From Sipunculus nudus (lineage: Eukaryota > Annelida > Sipuncula > Golfingiida > Sipunculidae), in the NCBI GenBank assembly GCA_026874595.1, contig CM049306.1, forward strand, positions 39,370,019 to 39,434,018: a DNA stretch of 64,000 bases, read 5' to 3'. Position numbers and translations under genes: made by a program. Position 1 is the stretch's first letter. Every line of letters starts with the position of its first letter. The notes under the pieces are model-generated. The model saw only the letters and a list, made by a program, of their open reading frames with translations. It made no database searches and was not told the DNA's origin. Positions 1 to 12,090 of this stretch are shown here, piece by piece.

Positions 1-2
1 TG

Positions 3-356
3 TACTCAAGGGAATTCTTATTTAAAATAATCCATAACTATCTACCAACCAATAGTTTACTTTACAAATGGAAGTTAGTTGATAGTTACTGATGTTCTTA
101 TTGCTTCATAGAATTAGAGACCAAGGAACACATTTTTTATGAATGTTTTGTAACAAAAAATCTATATTTTAGAATTGTGGATTGGATGAAATCAATTGGA
201 GTGATAATGCCACCATTAACTTTGAACAAAGTATTGTATGGTACGTTTCCTATTAAGAATAACCTTCTAATAAATCAGGTGCTCCTTACATTTAAAATGT
301 GTGTATATCAAAGAAGATATAGATACCTAAATGCGGGAAAGCATAAGAAATCATAG
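3..356 (+). pseudogene. 3' end of a non-LTR retrotransposon (LINE) reverse transcriptase ORF, degraded
   Basis: Read in the frame starting at base 3, about 117 codons are open except for one internal TGA at 90-92, ending at TAG 354-356. The translation contains LPTN-x-LLYKWK, then a CX2CX8HX4C zinc-knuckle (CSYC...ETKEHIFYEC), then a WM-containing tail. This is the classic C-terminal arrangement of CR1/L2/Jockey- or Tx1-type LINE ORF2 proteins, where the cysteine/histidine cluster follows the reverse transcriptase. The in-frame stop immediately precedes the zinc-knuckle, so this copy is dead. The upstream RT and endonuclease domains lie outside the window, if they exist. The element stops at or just past its own stop codon because repeat element A1 begins 7 bases later. 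The clade cannot be fixed from so short a tail. Confidence 0.75.
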
Positions 357-362
357 ATCATT

Positions 363-3265
363 AGCGAACCTGTGAGCTTATGCGATGGTGTAGCGTCGTC
401 CGGCGTCTGTCATCCGTCGTCTGTACGTTAACCCATACTATCTTGAAAACGGCAAGAGTTAGCATTACAAAATTTTATGCAAAAAATTAATCATCTAAAA
501 AACTCCATCGGATTTTGCTTATTTTTTGGCTAACTGCATTTTCTTAGATTTTATAGGGAAAAAGCTTAAAAACCTTTAAAAATCTTCTTCTCTGAAACTG
601 TTGAGCCAAATTGTCCAATATTTCACAGAAATGATCTCTGGAACAATCTCTCTCAAGTTTGTTCAAATGGTTTAAGTTTGGTGATTTTTGGCTGAGTTAC
701 AAGAAGTTAAACTTAGTCATCTGTCCAAAAAAGCATACTAAAATTACAATCTCAGAAACTGCTGGAGCTATCATCACCAAATTTTATTGGAATGTTTGTC
801 ACATGAGTCATATCTGAAATTGAGGTATTGGTGGCGCCACCTGCATCAGCCTTTTTTGTACGGGGTCATCAGTGCCCTTATCATACTGAGGGCTACAAAA
901 AACTTCTTCTCTGAACCATATGGCCAAATTGTTTAATATTGCACAGAAATGATCTTAGGGTACTGCTTTCCGAATTTTGTTCAAATGGTCTCAGTTAAGT
1001 GACTTTTGGCTGAGTTATGGGAAGCTGAATTTAGCCATATGCCATGACAGCCCATTTTAGCTCAGTGGCTAAAAAGATCTTCTTCTCAAAAACCACTGGG
1101 CCAAATTCTTAAATCTCACACATTAATTATCCTTAGATGTTGATAATTCAAGTTTGTTCAAATGGTTTTGGTTCAGTGATTATTGGCCGAGTTATGAGAA
1201 GCTTAACTTAGCCATTTTTCTGTATTTTCCTTATAAGAGTTATAAACCTGCAAAACATTTTTGTGGGACACAACTGAGGTTAATTTGTTTAATATTTTAC
1301 AACAACTTGGGCTAGCATCATGAAATTTAATGTAAAAAATTAGCCATCTGAAAAACTCTGCATTTTCTTAGATTTTATTGAGAAAAAGCTAAAAAATTGT
1401 TTAAAATGTTCCCTCCAAAACTGTCTAGCCAAATTGTTCAATATTTCACAGAAATAATCTCTTATACCATCGCTCTCAAGTTTGTTCAAATGGTTAAATT
1501 TGGGTAAATTTTGGCTGAGTTACAGGAAGTTGAATTTAGTCAATTGTCTAAAAAAGCATACTAAAATGACAATCTCAGAAACGGCCGGAGCTTTTGTTAT
1601 CTGCATATACTTAAATTTTATAGGGAAAAGGCTGAAAAACCTTTATAATTTTAACCTCTTTCAGCTGATAATGTTTATAATGAAACTGTCAATTTGAATC
1701 GTTCAGTTTTTCAAAAGAATTATCCTAGGACATGGTTCTTTCAATCATATAAGAATAGATTGAGTTTGTTGATTTTAGGTTGAGTCGTGAAAAGCTTATG
1801 GCCATTATTATGTCTATTTCAAACTGAGGACAGCAATAGTGTTCTTCTACAAAATTGTTGTTTCAATTATAACTTCTGTGACCTTGCACAAAAATTATTC
1901 TTAGGTGGCCTTTGTTCAAGTTTACTTGAATGATTTTTGGCAGAATTATTGGACCTTTAGCAATGAAGGAATTGCATCTTTTATTATTATAGATATTTTT
2001 GGTAAAAAGTTTATGAATATGTCAGCTTGAAAAAAAGCATTTTAGCCAAAGTCTTTCAGTATGTTTAAACAGATTTACCAACAGGCAAAGATTGTGTCTG
2101 TATCATTAAATAGGTTGAAAAACTGCCAACTGTTTCAGATTTTGCAACAGATCAAGAGTTCATTCAGTGCAGCCAGATATAGGTCAAGAGTTCAGTCAGT
2201 GCAGCCAAGCACAAGGCATGTGATCACTGCATGGGTGTCATGTGAACACCTCATGGCCAGCATGTGATCACCTCATGTGTAGCATGTGATCACCTCATGG
2301 GTGTCAAGCCCCACAGGGTTGCATGTGGAGCCAATCTGTGAGCTTATGCAATGATGTGGCTACTATTTCAGATTTGGCAACAAGCGAAAGGTCAGTCTGG
2401 ATCAATTTATAGCTTCGGCATACTGCCAACTGTATCAGAATAGGTAACAGGTCAAGAGTTCACTCAGTGCAGCTAGGTACAGGTCAAAAGTTCACTCAGT
2501 CTAGCTAGTTCACTCAGTGCAGTAGCTGCATTCTATTAATGGCGTTGGCAGACTGCCCACTGTGTCAGATTATGCAACAGGTCAAGAGTTCACTCAGTGC
2601 AGCCAGGTACAGGTCAAAAGTTCACTCAGTCTAGCCAGGTGCAGGTCGTGAGTTCACTTAGTGCAGAAGCCTGAGCTAGCAATTTGTCACAGTTCACTTG
2701 GGGCAACTGCCTTTCTCACCTAAGCCTGGTCAGCCCCATGCATCAAACTCAAGGTAAGTCTGATGTATTGGCCTGATATATTTGCCTGTCTGTGATGGCT
2801 TTCTTGTTCACAAGACAGGTGTCGCAACCTACAATGACTTTTGCACAATGTATGTGCCTCCTTACAGAGGAATTTGATATAATCAGCCTGAAATTGGGCA
2901 TATTTATACATATCGAATAGCTTTGTCTTATACAAGACTGGTGGTGCCACCTACAATAATTTTTGCACAGTGTTTCCCTGCTTATTTCTCAGGAGGGGTT
3001 TGATATATCAGTCTGAAATTGGGCATATGAATATATCTCTGATAGCTTTGTTGTATACAAAACTGGTGGTGCCAGCTACAATCATTTTTGTGTTGTGTGT
3101 ACCCATACGAGAATTTCAGCAGTGATGTTTGTGTAATTGTTTCTTATTCAAAATGTTTAGTACTTGCATTGTTCATATACATGAAAAGTAATGGTCCAGT
3201 ATTGAAGAATTATACCTGGTGTATTTCCAAATGCACAGGTTCGCATTAGGCCTGTAAGCCTTGTT
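363..3265 (+). mobile_element. Element A, copy 1 (Helitron/Helentron-like, non-autonomous)
   Basis: The 5' end is AGCGAACCTGTG (GCGAACCTGTG at 364-374). Its exact reverse complement CACAGGTTCGC lies at 3234-3244, followed by a short imperfect hairpin (AGGC...GCCT) and the tail TTGTT. The body is modular: several diverged ~150-170 bp units at about 590-1555 (each with 'caagtttgttcaaatggtt' and 'ttttggctgagttac'-like blocks), a GGTGGCGCCACC palindrome at 830-841, a 32-bp minisatellite at about 2150-2670 ('gagttcactcagtgcagc'), and three ~115 bp units at 2730-3140 with 'ctggtggtgccacctac'. No reading frame resembling Rep, helicase or transposase is visible. It is the same family as 8980-12090 and 7717-8143. 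Family assignment is by architecture only. Confidence 0.7.
2150..2670 (+). repeat. 32-bp minisatellite inside element A1
   Basis: The core 'gagttcactcagtgcagc' followed by 'caggtacaggtca' recurs about every 32 bases, in several blocks separated by less repetitive sequence. A short 'catgtgatcacctcatg' repeat (2215-2300) is embedded. The same repeat occurs in copy A2 at about 11240-11480, so it belongs to the element rather than to the insertion site. Confidence 0.7.
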
Positions 3266-6200
3266 TTTATAGGAAAATATAGGAACTATAGAGAGTCGAT
3301 GGAACACTACCTGTAAAATATTTGTTTTTGTGTCATGTATGTTACTAATTTTACCTACTAATGTGGAAAACATCTAGGTAAACACCTTTCAAACGGATTG
3401 ATACAAAATGAAAAATGCCTTTCAGTGCACGTGTTTGCCTGTCTGAGACAGGCAGAAAGGTATAATACAACCCCTGATAATGATATCGGTAATAAAACAG
3501 TTTAGCCCCTGGGTATTATAAGAATTTTGTTTTCATGACGCAAAGAACACTTAATTTTTCTCAAGCATTGAAATGTTCATTCTTTTCATGGACTTAAGAA
3601 TATTACTTTTTTGTTAAGACAGTTTGGTGTTAGGATACAAAAGAAAATATCCCCCAGGACACAAGAAGGAACTCCATTTTCTGCTTGACACATTAAGAAT
3701 TAATGCTTGCTTGGATACAAAGGAAGCTAAATTCTCTGTAGGGCAAGTGAGAATGTTCATTCTTAATAAGATAAAATCAAAACTTTTCTTCCCAGGAGAC
3801 AAAGATGAACTTATTTTATACAGGGCACATTGGATTATTCATTAATAATTCTTACCAGGACTCATGAAAAAATTCAGAATACTTAGAAAAAATAAAACAT
3901 ATTTCCCCAAGGAAAACTAATGATTTAATATGAATGGGGTTGGTTACTAAATATTTCCCTGCAATACGGATATGTAGTACCACATAATAATACATGAAAC
4001 TAATTATCTTTTACACAAATAAATGATCTAGTTGATATAACTTCTGTAGTGAGAGCATTACAGTATTATAATTTTTAAATCATATTTGGAAAATGTAGTC
4101 ATATCAAGCTCCATGATTCCATTGATGATTTAAATAATATCTCTTGGTATATAATATACTCTTCTTAACGATACATTGTTGTGCTGAAAAAAGCACAATG
4201 TGAGGAAGCTTTCAGTTGCAGGATATTGTATTTGAGAATTTATAATATTTACCACAATTATTCTATCAGTATTTATCAAACATTTCAAATACAGCAAAAT
4301 CCTATTTGTTAAGCTCATAAATAAACTATCAAGAAATATATATTCATTTTATGCAGAACTTCAAATACTGGCTGTCGAATATGAGTCAGTTTTAAATATA
4401 CTGTTTGTTCTGGGGGAATGTAAGAATACAGAACTTGGAAGGGAAAACTAAGTATTAAACTTTAATAAAGAGAATGATTCTTAGAATTATTTGTGATAGA
4501 ATTCTTAGGCAATTCTGAATTATGAATTTCCCAGGAATTTTATATTCTAAGTTTACCAGGATTCTTTATCCTCTCAGGTGACAATTCCACAGAATGTTTA
4601 CTGTTTTCGAGCAGGAAAAGATTTGTATAGTTTCTGTGAACTGACGTTGTTTACATTAAGATGAGTAACATCACTGTGCAGTGCCTGGGCAACCTGACCC
4701 AGCAACCTGACAATTAGCAGTAAGTTAATGTTAATCCATCATCGTTGTTAGCAAAGTTGGCTAGATGAGAGGGACTAATTAACACACTGTGGACAGAACA
4801 GACCCAAGACAGGAAGAGACATTAACTTCTTTCCTGCGAACTGGTGACAGAGTTGGCAGTTAAATCTGTGACAATTTGAGGTTGCCATGGCAACAAGGAG
4901 GTTGGTGTCAGGGCAGTGATGGAGAGTGGTGGGCAGCAATGCCAGCGGCCTGACAGGCTGGCACAGGGCTGACAAACCAGAATCTAATATTGACTGCATG
5001 ATAGGCGTTACTGCAAGAACAACAAATCCTCACGCTGCCATTTTCTTGTCCAGCATCGACTAATGCTGAAGTAAATCACGGTCACTGGACTGAGCGAGGG
5101 GAATAGGGTCTCCTGCCATCTTTGAACTCTTCCTCCCAGAAATTCAATTTACCATCCAAGTTTTAATAGCTCGGCCTGGGCCTTAATTGAGGTTGACCTC
5201 TGTGGTAATTGAATTAACCAATCATAGTTCGGTGCAGCACTATTCATCTAATTTCAATTGACGTTTTGGAACATGACAGTTTCCATTGCATTGTGGGTTT
5301 TTCTCCTTTTACACTGTCAGATTATGGATCTTCAGATGCTAAATTTCAAATCTTAAAATGTTAGTATAAAACACAAAATCTTTTATAAGGCTGTCTAATT
5401 TGTACGGCATGTAAAAGATAGGCATGTAGACTTAATCAAATTAAATATTATATTTAATATCTGACACAATGGTTTATGTTTCAGAACTGGTTTAACTTAC
5501 TGTCAGTATTACAGGTCAAATATCACAAACCTAATCAAACTGGCCTTGGTGAAAAATTTTTTCTGCAGAATATGTAACCCCTAATTGGAAAGAAAACGGA
5601 AGATAAATAACTTGCTCAATTTATTAATAAGATGTAGACATATAATACAACCCTGACATAATTGAGTTTTCAGTACTCTAGAAAAGGTCATAAAAATAAA
5701 ATTACATTTTAATTAAATAAAATATCATTCATAGGTCTTTTTTTAATACAGTCCAAGAATAATCATTAAACCCAAATGCTGATATATATGTGTATGTGCT
5801 TGAAAACCCCTTGTGAGTTAACTGTAAAACTCATTTGTCATACTTGGCATAAATGCCTATGTGCATATATATTATATGCTTGAAAGTTGCCGTAGAAGTG
5901 AACTCGATGCATGGGATGTGCATTAATATAGGGATTCCCAGCAAAATGTTGTCAGTCTTGCAACTTTTTATAATGAAAGCCTACCATGTTCAAAGGCTGA
6001 CATTTTCCTCACAGTGTGTATATATGCATTTATTAACTGGCCACACATGTAATCATTGGGACACAGAGGCAACAGCATGCATGATACAACATGTCATTCA
6101 AGGTCCATATCAATGCCTGTTGGGCGATATTGCTTATACACTTGTTTAAATCAGTTGGCTCATATCAGCCCACCACTCAGTGCACTCAGTAAAACAAGGC

Positions 6201-7716
6201 CCCAGAATGAAATTGACAAACATCACAATTAATGTGGCATCACTATTCCTGGAATGAAAAATTGGTAAGCATCACTGGCATGCGACATCACTCTGCTCTG
6301 TGAGGCACCACCCAGGGATGAAACTGACAACAACATAGGACCCTTAAAATAAAAAAAAAAATCAATAGGACATACTTTTCTGCTTGTCACTTTCAAAATA
6401 ATATGATAATTTCAGAGAAAATACATTTGTGTATATCATACCTATTATATTCAGTTATTTGCAGATTTCAAGATAATTATGAAAAAAAAACTCCTGTCTT
6501 TGACTAACAGGGGTACTTTTATTGAAAGCTGGTTCATTTGTGTTTGACTTAATACTTCATGAGAAAATGTATCATATATCACAGAGAGTGATCTTTATTT
6601 CACTGTTCCAGGTCTGTTATTTAGATTGTGTATCTAAAATTGATAAAATTCTATGCAATATACTCACCAATGAACATGAACATTATCTGGTTTATAATGA
6701 AGCTTTTGACTTCTAATTCAGCACTAAATAATTCTTGTTGAACTGCACATTTTCCAGGAACTAAATCAGTCCTTTCTTTTGATGGAAAATGCATGTGAAT
6801 TTTTTAAGTAAAGTCTTCCCCAGGAAATCTTTATATCAGTGGGTTTTCAGTTGTGGGTTTTCAGTTGTAAATATGTCTGATGACTGAATTACTCATTGCT
6901 ATGGCTGTGTGTGGCCGACTGATTACTTTCTTTATGGTAACAATTCAATGCAATCTTTTGTGGCATTTTAGCTGAGCAATCTCTGACATACAAGACAATT
7001 CTGTATTCCTGAAAGATGTGAGAAAATATCAAATAAAGCATCTTCTTTCTAATGAAAGGGCTCTGTGATCAAGTTTAGCAGCATTTCATATATATGTCTG
7101 AAACTAAGACTACTTTTAAACATAGCTATCTCATCATTCCAAAGAGTGTACCATAATAAATGATAAAAGTTTTAATGTTGGGGTATGCATTTGCAAAGAG
7201 TTGTAATGATAGTAAAGAGTTGAATATTGACATTTTGTTGGGTTTATTTAATTACTGTTTATTTAACTTACTTGAACCTGGAATGTTCTTCAGTATATAA
7301 TGCAACTGGATATTGTTGTGTTAACCCTATTTCAAAAAGCATGTAATAAAATGTGATCTGACTTTGATATTTTGTTCAAGAACTTTTTGTATGATCAAGG
7401 ATGGTTACAGTATTGCCTGAAAAATTAGGCCACTTTGACTTCATTATTGGCTGTAAGAGGAAATAGTAAATATTGCAGAAATGGATCCTGAGAGTAATCT
7501 GAAGTAATGCATTCAGTAATTTATTGGATTTACTCTTACATTCTACCACTTTTATGACCATAAGGTCATAAGGATGGGATATTTTATATTTTTAGCTCAG
7601 CTGACTATAAAATATCTTCTAGACTTTTAGACACACCGTCTAGATGCAGAATGCCCTGATTAGAACTAATGGAACTATATCTTTCAGTTGTTTGAAAAAA
7701 CTTTGTTTGCAGTTTA
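3266..7716. other. Intronic sequence, mostly unique
   Basis: No coding exon was recognised. Visible content: a less AT-rich stretch at about 4600-5280 that could be a conserved or regulatory island (inference only); a degenerate repeat at 6200-6330 with 'atgaaa.tgaca' and 'catcac' recurring at roughly 50-60 bp; and a 15-bp tandem duplication near 6840-6868. Short open frames here have no recognisable domains and AT-rich, intron-like composition. Confidence 0.5.
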
Positions 7717-8143
7717 AGCAAATCTATGAGCTGTGGCATCGTCTGTCGTGCGTCATAGCTATCTCAAAATGGGCAGACTATAGCATCACCAAATTTTTTG
7801 CAAAAAATTAGTCATCTTAAACATTCTATTGTATTTTGCTTATTTCTTGGCTAACTGCATTTTCTTAGATTTTATAGGGAAAAAGCTAATAAAAAACATC
7901 TGTCCCAATAATCCTAACTGGCAAAAAGAACATATCCAAAATATCCTGACTGATACATCCTAGTTTTAAAATGTCCTTGTCTGAAATGTGCAGGTCCAAA
8001 ACGTCCATTTTGCTGAAATCGTAATGACCAAGGTAGATATGTAGAACATAAGAGGATCAATATTAAATTTTAAAAATAAACCTCCATGACATTTCTTACT
8101 CCCAAACTTTGCACAGGTTTGCATTAGGCCTGTAGGCCTTGTT
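7717..8143 (+). mobile_element. Element A, copy 3 (short, internally deleted)
   Basis: The 5' end is a decayed version of the A terminus (AGCAAATCTATGAGC), and about 180 bp match the A head ('ttttgcaaaaaattagtcatct', then 'gattttatagggaaaaagcta'-like text). The 3' end is CACAGGTTTGC (8112-8122), then a clean hairpin AGGCC-TGTA-GGCCT, then TTGTT. The middle (about 7895-8090) is unrelated to A1/A2. The result is a ~430-bp MITE-sized derivative of the same family. Confidence 0.6.
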
Positions 8144-8979
8144 TCCTGTTAGTACTAATAATTTAATTTTCACAGCATGTAGAGGTAAGTATTTAATCTG
8201 TGTAAATCTGTAATTTGAAAATAAAAGCTAAAAATTAGTATAGTAAGTGAATTTTATTTTTTGAGGCTCTGTGTATTCACTAGGTTGCATTGTCCAGCTG
8301 CAGTCAGGTCACTTCTAGTCACATGAGGTCAGCTATCCAAGGGTACCTGATTTGACATGGGCCACTTGGGAAGATCCCCTGCTGTGACAGGTGTACAGTT
8401 ATTTCATATCTTCATCCCATCCCATCCCCCCACCCCGCCACAATTGGGAAATGAATGGAAAAAAAGGCTTTGTCTGTCCTGTATGTATATGCAGAGGTGT
8501 TGTAGTTTCCACCATTCCCCCTTCCCTGCCATTGAGTCCTTGCACCTGTGCACTCGGGGGAAATTAGTGTTATTGCAAATGTGTAAAAACTATTAGATTA
8601 AAAAAAGTAGTATTGGTAAATTATTAAGATCTAATTGAAACATTCTTTATTCAGGAGAAGGGGACACAAAGTGATCACCTCTGTCTACCCGACATCTCTC
8701 TGTTATCATTAAATACAAATTAATTATGAACTTTTTTTCTATAAGCACTCTTGAAATAATTTTCATATGCTGTATACATATGGATTTAATCTATTTATGT
8801 TTGAAATTTGAAAGCAGCTAATATATGCAGATATTTAATATTGCAAATGCATACAATTTATAAACTTTAAATCAAATTGATAAAATAAAAAAATTAAGAT
8901 CTAATTGAAACATATATTATTTTCCTGCCTCAACAGAATGGGAGATAAAGTGATCAGCTTTGTGTACCAGCCTGTTTTT
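8144..8979. other. Intronic spacer between elements A3 and A2
   Basis: AT-rich unique sequence with a C-rich tract (about 8408-8440). The phrase 'aagatctaattgaaacat' occurs twice (about 8627 and 8896), followed each time by sequence mentioning 'aaagtgatca', which suggests an old local duplication. A possible 9-nt microexon at 8176-8184 is listed separately. Confidence 0.4.
8176..8184 (+). other. Candidate 9-nt microexon (speculative)
   Basis: Nine bases lie between a TACTAAT branch-point-like motif plus 'ttttcacag' acceptor and a consensus GAG|gtaagtat donor. It lies upstream of, and on the same strand as, the supported exon at 14353. Nine bases is in-frame (His-Val-Glu in one frame). Similar acceptor-9 nt-donor arrangements occur by chance elsewhere (for example near 27784-27792), so this is only a flag. 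Confidence 0.15.
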
Positions 8980-11900
8980 AGCGAACCTGTGAGTTTATGC
9001 GATGGTGTGGTGTCGCCCAGTGTCTGTCGTCCCTCGTCCGTCGTCTGTACGTTAACCCATACTATCTTGAAAACGGCAAGAGTTAGCATCATGAAATTTT
9101 TTTGGGCCTTTTTTGTATGGGGATTATCAGTGCCTGAATCATACTGACAGCTACAAAAAACTTCTTCTCTGAAACAATATGGCCAAATTGTTCAATATCG
9201 CACAGAAAGGATCCTAGGGTAGTGCTATCTGAAGTTTGTTCAAATGGTCTCAGTTCAGTGACTTTTGGCTAAGTTATGGGAATCTGAATTTAGTTATATG
9301 CCATAACAGCCCATTTTAGCTCAGTGGCATCAAAGATCTTCTCAAAAACCACTGGGCCAAATTCTTAAATCTCACACATTAATTATCCTTAGATGTTGAT
9401 AATTCAAGTATATTCAAATGGTTTTGGTTCAGTGATTTTTGGCTGAGTTATGGGAAGCTTAACTTAGCCATTTTGCTTTATTTTCCCATATGAGTTATAA
9501 ACCTGCAAAACATTTTTTGACTGACGCCACTGAGGCCAATTTGTTTAATATTTTACAAGAATAATTCCTTGAATAATTCTTATAAAAATTGTCTTTTATG
9601 GTTCCGAAGAATGAATTTTGGCTGAAATTTAAAGATTGAATTGAGTCATTTTACCATATATGTTAGCTGTGTGAAGCAGATACATCTAGCCTGGCACCAG
9701 TTTATCAGCATCTGTTACATCATACCTCCAGACATTTAGATTTCAGGTTATCTATGGTTAATATTGACAAGAATATTTTTTTAAAAAACTTTTAAAAAAT
9801 GTAGATTTATGAATTTAGATATTCCTCATGCCAGGCAATGTTTACAAGCACAGGTATACGTTAACCCATACTATTTCCAAATCGACTGGAGCTAGCATCA
9901 TGAAATTTAATGCAAAAAATTAGCCATCTGAATAAATCTGCATTTTTCAGATTTTATAGAGAAAAAGCTAAAAAACCTTTAAAAATCTTCTCCTCCGAAA
10001 CAGTCAAGCCAATTTGTTCAATATTTCACAGAAATAATCTTTTATACCTTCTCTCTCAAATTTGTTCAAATGGTTCAAGTTCGGTGAATTTTGGCCAAAT
10101 TACAGGAAGTTGAACCTAGTCATCTGTCCAAAAAAAGCATACTTAAATGACAATCTCAGAAACAGCCAGAGCCATCGTCACCAAATTTTATGCCAGTGTT
10201 GGTCACATGAATCATATATGAAATTCATGTATTGGTGGCGCCACCTGCATTGAACTTTTTTTGTACAGGGGTCATTGGTCAACTGTGTATTAACCCATAG
10301 ATTCCAGACGATAACTCCAGGTTGGATTGGCACATGGAATTCAAACTTGACCTAAGGCCCACCACTAAAGCAAGAACCTATATGGTTTTGGGGTCATGAG
10401 GTCAATGGTCAAGGTCACAGGACTCACTTAATTAAAAAGATTATGGCTGCATTTTAAGCCAAGCTTTTCATCCCAAACTTTCCATCTTGCGCATTTAGCT
10501 GACTTGCCAGTATGGGGAGAGCATAAATTAATTTGGGGTCACAAGGTCAAAGGTCAAGGTCACAGGGGCCATCTGTTCACAAATGAGTTTCCAGATGATA
10601 ACTCCAGTTTAGTTTGACATATTGGTTTCAAACTTAACTTATAATGGCCCACCACTAAAGTAAGAATCATGTCGATTTTAGGGTCCAACAGTCAAAGGTC
10701 AAGGTCACAGGACCAATTTCTTTAAAAGAAATGTGTATGCATTTGAAGCCAAACTTTTCATCGCAAACCTTCCTTCTTCAAGATATTGCTAACCTGTAGA
10801 ATTTAAGGGTTATCTGGTCAGAGGTAAAGGTCACTTTTTAAAAGATTGTTACAATAATCCTAATGCTGCAAGTTCAAGGATATTAAGTTCTAAGATTTTT
10901 TGGTCACAAGGTCATTGGTTAAGGTCACAGGACTGCCATTCTGAAAAAAATTCTTAAAAAATATTCTTATAGACATCTGTATTATAATTTTTGCATACAG
11001 TGTGCATCTGTAATAATTTTACATATATTCCTGATTTCTTTTTTTTTATGAAAAGTCAGCTAAAAAGCATTTTGTATTGGGAAAATTAATTTCAAAGTTA
11101 TTTCAAGTAGGGACCATTTTTGTGCACAGATGGCAGCACTTGGTTTACCATTGGCAGATTGCCAGTGCCTTGATGTTGGCCATTAGTCAAGATAATGTCA
11201 GCTCCGTAAATAGGTTTTGCACAGTGCCAGGATTAGAAGAAGTGCAGCTAGGTATAGGTCAAGAGTTCACTCAGTGCAGTAGCTGCATTCTATTTATAGC
11301 TTTGGCAGACTGCTCACTGCATCAGATTTGGCACCAAAGTTAAGCCTGGATGTATTTATAGCTTTTATCAGACTGCCAACTGCCAGATTATGCAACAGGT
11401 CAAGGTTCACTCAGTGCAGCCAGGTACAGGTCAAAAGTTCACTCAGTCTAGCCAGGTGCAGGTCAAGAGTTCACTCAGTGCAGTAGCTTGAGGCAGCAAT
11501 TTGTCACTTGGGGGCAACTACCTTACTCACCTAAGCCTAGTCAGCCCAGTGCATCAAACTCAAGGGAAGTTTGATGTATTGGCCTGATATTTTGACCTGT
11601 CTATGTGTCGTTGATGGTATTCTCATTTACAACACGGATGGTGCCACCTACTTTTTTGCAGTGTATGCACGTGCTTATTTCTACAGAGGAATTTGATACA
11701 TCAGCCTAAAATTGGGCATATTTATACATATTGGGAAGCTTTATTGTGTCAAGAAATGTGGTGCCACCTACAATAATCTTTGCACAGTGTATGTCCCTGA
11801 TTACTTCACATTAGGGGTTAGACATATCAGTCTGACTTTGGGCATATGTATATATCTCTTTGTTGTATACAAGACTGGTGGTGCCAGCTACAATCATTTT

Positions 11901-12090
11901 TGTGTTGTGTGCACCCATGCCAGAATTTCAGCAGTGATGTTTGTGTAATTGTTTCTTGTTCAAAGTGTTTAGAACTTGCATTGTTCATATACATGTTACA
12001 CTTGTTCTTGAAAGTAATGGTCCAGCATTGAAGCATTATACCTGGTGTAATCCCATTGCACAGGTTCGCATTAGGCCTGAAGGCCTTGTT
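8980..12090 (+). mobile_element. Element A, copy 2 (Helitron/Helentron-like, non-autonomous)
   Basis: The 5' end AGCGAACCTGTG starts at 8980. The inverted copy CACAGGTTCGC is at 12059-12069, followed by the hairpin AGGCC-TGAA-GGCCT and the tail TTGTT. The head is closely similar to A1, including 'gtacgttaacccatactatcttgaaaacgg'-type text. Unlike A1, it carries a second 'gtacgttaacccatact' head-like block at 9855 and a distinct central module (about 10265-10930) with repeated 'gataactccag', 'cccaccactaaag' and 'ggtcaaggtcacag' phrases. The 32-bp minisatellite (about 11240-11480) and the ~115 bp 'ggtggtgccacctac' units (11550-11950) are shared with A1. A GGTGGCGCCACC palindrome is at 10234-10245. 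No transposition protein is visible. Confidence 0.7.

Noticed and set aside
2720-3373. Minus-strand open frames within and just past element A1
   Set aside because: They lie across the ~115-bp repeat units and flanking AT-rich DNA, with counterpart frames not conserved in A2; no transposase features.
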